DNA of 10,538 bases, taken from the NCBI RefSeq assembly GCF_014653275.1, contig NZ_BNAL01000054.1:1-10538 (forward strand). Reading direction: 5' to 3'. Source of the DNA: Deinococcus piscis (GTDB lineage Bacteria > Deinococcota > Deinococci > Deinococcales > Deinococcaceae). Made by a program: the position numbers and the translations under genes. The notes under the pieces were generated by a model, which saw only the letters and a program-made list of their open reading frames with translations, did no database searches and was not told where the DNA came from. How positions within the stretch are numbered: the stretch's first letter is position 1; each line of letters starts with the position of its first letter. Positions 6,902 through 10,538 of the stretch are shown one piece after another.

Positions 6902-7052
6902 GCCCTCTCCTGTAGGTCCTTTTCCCCCACGGTGCCTTAGTGACCATCCCCCGTCCATCCCTACGGGGTGGCATGACCATCCCCCGGCACTTCCTCGCGC
7001 CCGTTTTATCTACTGATATGAGGTGTTTGACCATCCCCACCATATCTCCAGG

Positions 7053-7071
7053 GCATAACCCCATGGACCAT
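7053..7071 (+). repeat. 19-bp direct repeat, copy 1
   Basis: GCATAACCCCATGGACCAT is identical to bases 7253-7271, exactly 200 bases away. The copy includes the start of the array motif at 7066 and the palindrome CCATGG. Confidence 0.75.
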
Positions 7072-7252
7072 CCCCATATATTCGATTCGACCATCCCCGA
7101 CCATCCCCGACCATACCCACTGGCCTTGCTTGTCCATGCCCCACCATGTCCCTAGGCCCGCTTTGTCCATGCACCTCTGCCCACACCGGCCGGTTTAGGT
7201 GCTTTAAGGAGTGTTTTGGGTCACGTTTGTCCATGTACAACGTGACTGCGGA

Positions 7253-7271
7253 GCATAACCCCATGGACCAT
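7253..7271 (+). repeat. 19-bp direct repeat, copy 2
   Basis: Exact second copy of the repeat at 7053-7071. Flanking motifs keep the same distances in both copies (37 bases before and 23 bases after the motif inside the repeat), so a block of at least 60 bases was probably duplicated. Confidence 0.75.
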
Positions 7272-7310
7272 GCACTCGGGTCTGTTTTGACCATGTCACC
7301 ATGCCCCACC

Positions 7311-7502
7311 ATGCCCCTGGCCGTCTGTTTAGGAGCGTTAGCTCACTCTGCTGTAGCGAATAGGCAGAAGAAGCCGGGCACTCCTAAGCACCCGCTGCTA
7401 ATCTGCACCCAGCGGGTGGAGCTGGGCACTCTTACTGCCCTGGTGTGGGGTCTGCGGTTCCTGGGCGTGCCTGCAGATGTAGGCGAAATTCGACCTGCCT
7501 GA
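7311..7502 (+). pseudogene. Weak coding-like frame, possible gene remnant
   Basis: I do not recognise a family. From about 7329 the frame uses codons like those of real genes here (CTG, GTG, GAG, AAG) and gives a plausible segment, including QRVELGTLTALVWGLRFLG. It starts inside the repeat array at an ATG (7311) with no ribosome binding site and stops at TGA (7500-7502). A +1 shift near 7480 would continue into KFDLPDSREEAAQ before TAG, which also looks like a protein end. The same frame after the TGA reads on to a TGA near 7673, with a coding-like last part (WKLREVAAEVLPDVWEP). A decayed gene is the simplest reading; chance openness in GC-rich DNA is the alternative. Confidence 0.22.
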
Positions 7503-7704
7503 CTCACGCGAAGAAGCCGCCCAGTAGCATGCTCTACCACTGCTGTGTGGCAACCCGTGGGGCCTGAAACCGGCAGGTTTAGCCGAGCCAGGCCCGGTGC
7601 AGGGACCACCTGTGACTGGAAGTTGCGGGAGGTGGCGGCAGAGGTGCTGCCGGATGTGTGGGAGCCGGGGGCATGATTGTCTTCATGGCCGTTGCACTCG
7701 CCCT
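7503..7704. other. Intergenic, no supported gene
   Basis: About 200 bases with no frame that has both a start signal and convincing composition. Frames on both strands are open but carry low-complexity or Arg/Pro-rich translations. No strong hairpin with a T tract was seen to end the minus-strand cluster. Confidence 0.4.
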
Positions 7705-7839
7705 CTACGCATGGCCTATCTCAGCGTCATTTTGCCCGTTCAGCAACACAGTGTTTTGCTGTGTGCGTCTGTCGCTGCTGCTGTCTAGCCGGGCAAGCTC
7801 GGCAAACGGCGCTGCAAAGGTCACGTCTCGGAGCGGCAT
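7705..7839 (-). CDS. Small ORF, 44 aa, directly behind the P-loop gene
   Basis: I do not recognise this protein. ATG at 7839 lies two bases after the TGA (7842-7844) of the P-loop gene, a spacing typical of coupled genes. The translation begins MPLRDVTFAAPFAELARLD and ends QNDAEIGHA before TAG (7705-7707). It has a short amphipathic helix around FAELARLD, then a polar Ser/Asp/Gln-rich half, with no Cys and no membrane segment. There is no clear ribosome binding site apart from the upstream coding end, so it would depend on re-initiation. A small accessory protein or a detached C-terminal piece of the upstream gene are both possible. Confidence 0.35.
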   Translation of the reverse strand: MPLRDVTFAAPFAELARLDSSSDRRTQQNTVLLNGQNDAEIGHA

Positions 7840-7841
7840 GT

Positions 7842-8330
7842 TCAGCTACCCAGCTCTAGCGCAAATGGCTCACCGGACACCGTGAGCGTTGTGACTGGCC
7901 ACTCTACAGTTTGATCGGTACTTGTCTTCTGCGCTGCCAAGGCCTGGGCTGCGACTCTGTTCAGCGGTAGGAGTTCCACCCAGGCGCACCGCTGCCAGAG
8001 CCGGGATAACATAGCTTTGCGGGCACCTTCGGGCTGCACGGGGAAGACCACGGCGGCGTAGTCCATGACGGCCAGCAGCTCGCCCGCGAGGTCCGCGAGG
8101 AACGTACCGAACGGCGCAGCACGGGACACGCGCAGGGTGACGGCCAGCGTTTGCAGGCCAGGGGCCAGCTCTGCGAGCAGGGCGCTTTTGCCGTAGCCGC
8201 TGAGGGCTTCGAGCTGGACAGAGCGGCCCGCCCGCACCGAGACAATGACGGCCCGGCCTTCGGGTTCGTGGCCTACGAAGACTGGCGCGGTGGGCGTTGA
8301 CGTGGCGAGGGTAGGGGTTATGGCGGTCAA
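7842..8330 (-). CDS. Compact P-loop NTPase, possibly ParA-like, 162 aa, TTG start
   Basis: Start TTG at 8330 is supported by a strong AAGGAGG (8339-8345) eight bases upstream. Residues 42-49 (ALSGYGKS) match Walker A. Later, TFLADLAG (76-83, D80) could be a Walker B strand, and AAVVFPVQPEG (92-102) followed by LLPLNRVAAQALA resembles the segment after Walker B in ParA/MinD proteins. The ParA signature Lys (KGGxGK) is absent, and 162 residues is short compared with the usual 200 or more. The SGYGKS loop also recalls STAND ATPases, so a truncated member of that group is the alternative. It lies downstream of a ribbon-helix-helix gene, a pairing known from plasmid partition loci, and just ahead of a 44-aa ORF. 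Partition is an inference from this pairing; the P-loop itself is visible. Confidence 0.6.
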   Translation of the reverse strand: MTAITPTLATSTPTAPVFVGHEPEGRAVIVSVRAGRSVQLEALSGYGKSALLAELAPGLQTLAVTLRVSRAAPFGTFLADLAGELLAVMDYAAVVFPVQPEGARKAMLSRLWQRCAWVELLPLNRVAAQALAAQKTSTDQTVEWPVTTLTVSGEPFALELGS

Positions 8331-8338
8331 GGGCTAAG

Positions 8339-8345
8339 CCTCCTT
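8339..8345 (-). promoter_or_regulatory. Ribosome binding site that fixes the TTG start
   Basis: On the minus strand this reads AAGGAGG, eight bases before TTG at 8330. No ATG or GTG lies at suitable distance, so it decides the start of the P-loop gene. Confidence 0.7.
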
Positions 8346-8415
8346 GAGTGGTTGCCAGAACTCGCCTTGCCCGCGCTTGGGCTGTGTGGCTGTCAGTTGT
8401 GGGTGGGTGGGTTGT

Positions 8416-8625
8416 TTACTTGCGGAACAGGGGTGCTGTGACGTGTTCGGTCAACACGCGCACCGCTTCAGTTTTGGGGCCGGTGCCGCTCCGCTCTGCG
8501 TCAGCCTGCACCATTACTCAGACCTTGCGGGGCATAGATAGACGGACAGTGACATTAGGCGACTTGGGACGGCCCGCGCCTGTGCGCTTGCCGCCCCAGT
8601 TAGCTAACTTACTGCTGCCCGTCAT
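8416..8625 (-). pseudogene. Ribbon-helix-helix DNA-binding gene with in-frame TGA
   Basis: One frame from ATG at 8625 to TAA (8416-8418) reads through a single TGA (8518-8520) after 35 residues. The first part contains WGGKRTGAGRPKSP, a basic AT-hook-like tail, then the strand VTVRLSMPRKV. After the TGA the frame continues VMVQADAERSG and KTEAVRVLTEHV, which are the two helices expected of a ribbon-helix-helix fold. The stop therefore falls inside the first helix, between parts that belong together. It may be a nonsense mutation (for example from TGG), a sequencing error or read-through. Restart at ATG 8514 would lose the DNA-binding strand. Its expected role is operator or centromere binding for the P-loop gene downstream. 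No Shine-Dalgarno is present; a -10 box suggests a leaderless mRNA. Confidence 0.6.
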
Positions 8626-8632
8626 GGGTTGA

Positions 8633-8638
8633 ATGTTA
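8633..8638 (-). promoter_or_regulatory. -10 box for a leaderless transcript
   Basis: On the minus strand TAACAT ends seven bases before ATG at 8625, so transcription would start at or next to the A of the ATG. This fits the absence of a Shine-Dalgarno and the leaderless genes known to be frequent in Deinococcus. No good -35 box is seen at 17 bases. Confidence 0.4.
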
Positions 8639-8675
8639 GCAGGGAATCAAGATGATTGGGGAGAGAAATTTCAAG

Positions 8676-10538
8676 TTACTGGTCTACTTTCTCAAACACA
8701 TCTTTTAGCTCACTCACTACATCGTACTTGAGAGGCAGCCCTGACTCGGCGGCCAGGACAGCAAAGTGTTCGCGCCCGCAATCAATCTTCAAAACCTCTT
8801 TTTCACGGAGAGCACCTGTCCAGAGTGTTCCCTTCGTCTCAGCCACAAAGCAGAGTTTCTCATGGCCGTCCAGGTGCAGCAAAATAGCCCAGTCGGGATT
8901 GTAGTCACCTAGTGGTGTTGGCACCCTGAACCAGCCCGGCAGCTTGGCATAGACCTTGACGTCGGCGTTCCGTTCCAAGTCCAGAGCAAATGCCTTTTCC
9001 ACGTCTGAGTCGTAAATCACATGCTGGTAGGCACCTTTCTTTGATTCGAGGATGTCCTTCAGCGTGGGAATAGGGTCTTCCAGCAGAGACTGGGCATATT
9101 CCTCACCAGATTTGTTGTACTTGATACCGCTGACCAGCAGCCCCACCTTCTTGGCATTGATGGCGGTAGCCGCCATCTCGATGAAGGCTTGCGGATTCTT
9201 CTTAAAGTCGCCCAGGCGCTCAGAGTCACGCAAGATGGCACTCAGGGTGCGGCGGGTGAGTTCAGTGCGGTCTTGCAGGCTGCCAAGCAAATCAGGCAAC
9301 TCCAGGTCATTCTCCTGCAAGGTGATGGGAGCATGAGTCTCAATGTCGCCTACCTGAATGCCGCCCCGGTTCACTTCCAGCGTAGCGACCGTGGTCTGTA
9401 CACGGGTACGTGGTACCACGGGCATATCGTTCAGGGCCTTCACGCACTGGCGGATGAGTTCAGCCGTATCCACCTCGACTTCGTAGGTGGTGCGGGCCTT
9501 GATGCGGTTCCAGAGTTCCTTGAATTCCGGGTCGTCCAGCACGGCGCGGTTGGGATACACGGTGCGCCCTTCATCAGCGTTGCGGATGCTCAGGCCCCCG
9601 GCCATCTTCTTCAGGATGGCGGTAACTTCGGCGCGGACGGGTTCAAACTGCTCTGGCAAAGGCAGTGTTTCGGCCTTCAGTTCCAGGCGCAGCTTGTCCT
9701 GCACCTTGTTGTCGCTGCCTAAGTAGCCTTCTGCCCGCAAGTAGGCGTGTAGCTCTCCAGACTTCTCAACGCCCAGGGCCGCAGTCTGACCGCCTTCAGT
9801 CACCACCTGAATTCCAGCAAACTGATGGGCTTCTACTACACCAAACTTGATTTGCAGGTCATCCTCAATTTCCTTCTGGAGATTATCGGCAAAGTCCTGA
9901 TAAGACTCGTTGGCAATGACCGTCAGGATATTCACGCCTTCGTCACGCACCCGTTCGCCGCCTTGGTTGACGGCCAGACGCAGGCCGCGCCCGATGGTCT
10001 GCCGCCGCTCGCGCTCGGTGCCGATTTCGCGCAGCACGCAAATCTGGAACACGTTGGGGTTATCCCAGCCTTCGCGCAGGGCACTGTGGGAGAAGATAAA
10101 CTTCAGCGGCGTGTTCAGGTCAAGCAGCCGCTCTTTCTCGCGCATGATGAGACTGTAAGCGTCGGCATCGTCAGCGGTGCTGCCAGACGTGTCCTTGGCA
10201 CGGCCCTTTTTGTCCACGCTGAAATAGCCGTTGTGTACTTCTTCGGCAGGGATGGTCAGGTCTGCACCATCGAACAGGCCGCTGTACCTGGGATCTTTTC
10301 TAGCCCGGTTGTATTCCTCTTCAAAAATGGTCGCGTAAGGCCCCTTCACCACTTCGCCCGCTTCGTCGTAGGCGCGGTAGTTCTCTACCTTGTCAATGAA
10401 GAACAGGCTCAGTACCTTGATACCTTTGGGCCGCAGCAAAAGCTCTTTGTCCAGGTGCTCACGGATGGTGCGGGTAGTGGTACGCGAAATCCTTCCACAT
10501 CGGCCCCACTTTTTAGGAGGGTGGGGCACACTGGAGGG
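8676..10538 (-). CDS. res: Type III restriction enzyme Res subunit, C-terminal part (partial)
   Basis: This is the ATP-dependent cleavage subunit of a type III restriction-modification system. The frame is open to the right edge, so about 620 C-terminal residues are present of a protein usually near 900-1000; the N-terminal DEAD-box motifs lie outside. Counting from the GTG at 10529, visible parts are IREHLDKELLLRPKGIKVLSLFF (22-44, continuous in family members), SF2 motif V LREGWDNPN (151-159), motif VI RRQTIGRGLRL (175-185), and a C-terminal PD-(D/E)XK nuclease with PD at 545-546 and ETK at 564-566. Those nuclease residues are intact. The first 15 residues at the edge look unlike the family and may hide a frameshift. 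The gene ends with TAA at 8676. The Mod methyltransferase usually lies upstream, which here is beyond the right edge. Confidence 0.88.
   Translation of the reverse strand, partial: PSSVPHPPKKWGRCGRISRTTTRTIREHLDKELLLRPKGIKVLSLFFIDKVENYRAYDEAGEVVKGPYATIFEEEYNRARKDPRYSGLFDGADLTIPAEEVHNGYFSVDKKGRAKDTSGSTADDADAYSLIMREKERLLDLNTPLKFIFSHSALREGWDNPNVFQICVLREIGTERERRQTIGRGLRLAVNQGGERVRDEGVNILTVIANESYQDFADNLQKEIEDDLQIKFGVVEAHQFAGIQVVTEGGQTAALGVEKSGELHAYLRAEGYLGSDNKVQDKLRLELKAETLPLPEQFEPVRAEVTAILKKMAGGLSIRNADEGRTVYPNRAVLDDPEFKELWNRIKARTTYEVEVDTAELIRQCVKALNDMPVVPRTRVQTTVATLEVNRGGIQVGDIETHAPITLQENDLELPDLLGSLQDRTELTRRTLSAILRDSERLGDFKKNPQAFIEMAATAINAKKVGLLVSGIKYNKSGEEYAQSLLEDPIPTLKDILESKKGAYQHVIYDSDVEKAFALDLERNADVKVYAKLPGWFRVPTPLGDYNPDWAILLHLDGHEKLCFVAETKGTLWTGALREKEVLKIDCGREHFAVLAAESGLPLKYDVVSELKDVFEKVDQ

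Larger units (their letters stand above)
6942..7317. repeat. Iteron-like array of a 10-bp motif
   Basis: Five exact or near-exact blocks of GACCATCCCC begin at 6942, 6975, 7029, 7066, 7089 and 7099 (six exact copies). Variants begin at 6953 (GTCCATCCCT), 7109 (GACCATACCC), 7132 (GTCCATGCCC), 7165 (GTCCATGCAC), 7229 (GTCCATGTAC), 7266 (GACCATGCAC) and 7289 (GACCATGTCA), with weaker CACCAT forms at 7038, 7142, 7297 and 7307. All point the same way. Spacings cluster at 10-11, 22-23 and 37 bases. GTTTG or TTGA often precedes the motif. Left-half copies end in CCCC and right-half copies in GNNC. No convincing gene runs through it. A weak DnaA-box-like TTATCTACT lies at 7006-7014. Direct, same-strand repeats beside an AT-rich stretch and a replication gene suggest initiator-binding iterons. 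Confidence 0.7.

Noticed and set aside
6855..7312. Minus- and plus-strand frames across the repeat array
   Set aside because: Their translations (MVG, WGW and DHP repeats) merely reflect the 10-bp motif; no ribosome binding sites or domain signals.
6942..7317. CRISPR array
   Set aside because: Units are only 10 bp, degenerate and irregularly spaced, with tandem copies and no equal spacers or cas genes.
7343..7609. 88-aa minus-strand frame starting GTG
   Set aside because: Rare codons, no ribosome binding site and an Arg/Pro/Ser-rich translation typical of a shadow; the opposite strand is slightly more coding-like.
7741..7761. Hairpin CAGCAACAC with GTGTTTTGCTG as a terminator
   Set aside because: Two-base bulge, no T tract on either side, and it lies inside the candidate 44-aa gene.
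8344..8632. Plus-strand frames over the RHH gene
   Set aside because: They overlap the minus-strand RHH and have no conserved-looking motif.

Overview
The window looks like a segment of a plasmid or other accessory replicon from a GC-rich bacterium, probably Deinococcus or a relative. That assignment is an inference. It rests on GC-rich codon use, two apparent TTG starts, a -10 box seven bases upstream of an ATG (the leaderless arrangement common in Deinococcus), and a gene set of replication, DNA-binding and restriction functions. No rRNA, tRNA, transposase or CRISPR array was seen.

Layout. Bases 1-803 (minus, cut by the left edge) encode a winged-helix DNA-binding protein. Divergent from it are a promoter and a short RNA-like segment with two competing hairpins (833-970). 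A 76-aa gene (1032-1262, minus) follows. A long plus-strand gene (1447-3993) encodes a superfamily 1 helicase resembling the HelD/UvrD group, and it ends at a strong hairpin terminator (4104-4146). Convergent to it is a two-gene operon on the minus strand: a 63-aa MerR/excisionase-type helix-turn-helix protein (6267-6458) whose stop overlaps a TTG-started primase-polymerase-like protein (4108-6270).

Upstream of that operon lies about 1.4 kb with little or no confident coding. It holds a nested dyad (6483-6562), a perfect hairpin with a T7 loop (6652-6680), an AT-rich stretch with small dyads (6690-6901), and an irregular array of a 10-bp motif (GACCATCCCC and variants, 6942-7317). Part of this array is repeated at an exact 200-bp offset. 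Together with the primase and the small DNA-binding protein this reads as a replication origin, although that function is inferred.

Farther right, also on the minus strand, is a small cluster: a ribbon-helix-helix gene broken by an in-frame TGA (8416-8625), a compact P-loop protein with ParA-like features (7842-8330), and a 44-aa ORF two bases behind it (7705-7839). This could be a partition cassette. The right end holds the C-terminal part of a type III restriction enzyme Res subunit, with SF2 helicase motifs V and VI and a PD-(D/E)XK nuclease site (8676-10538, open at the edge). The matching Mod gene would be expected outside the window to the right.

The strongest candidate for something undescribed is the replicon formed by the TTG-started primase, its overlapping HTH partner, the nested dyad, the T-loop hairpin and the duplicated repeat array.
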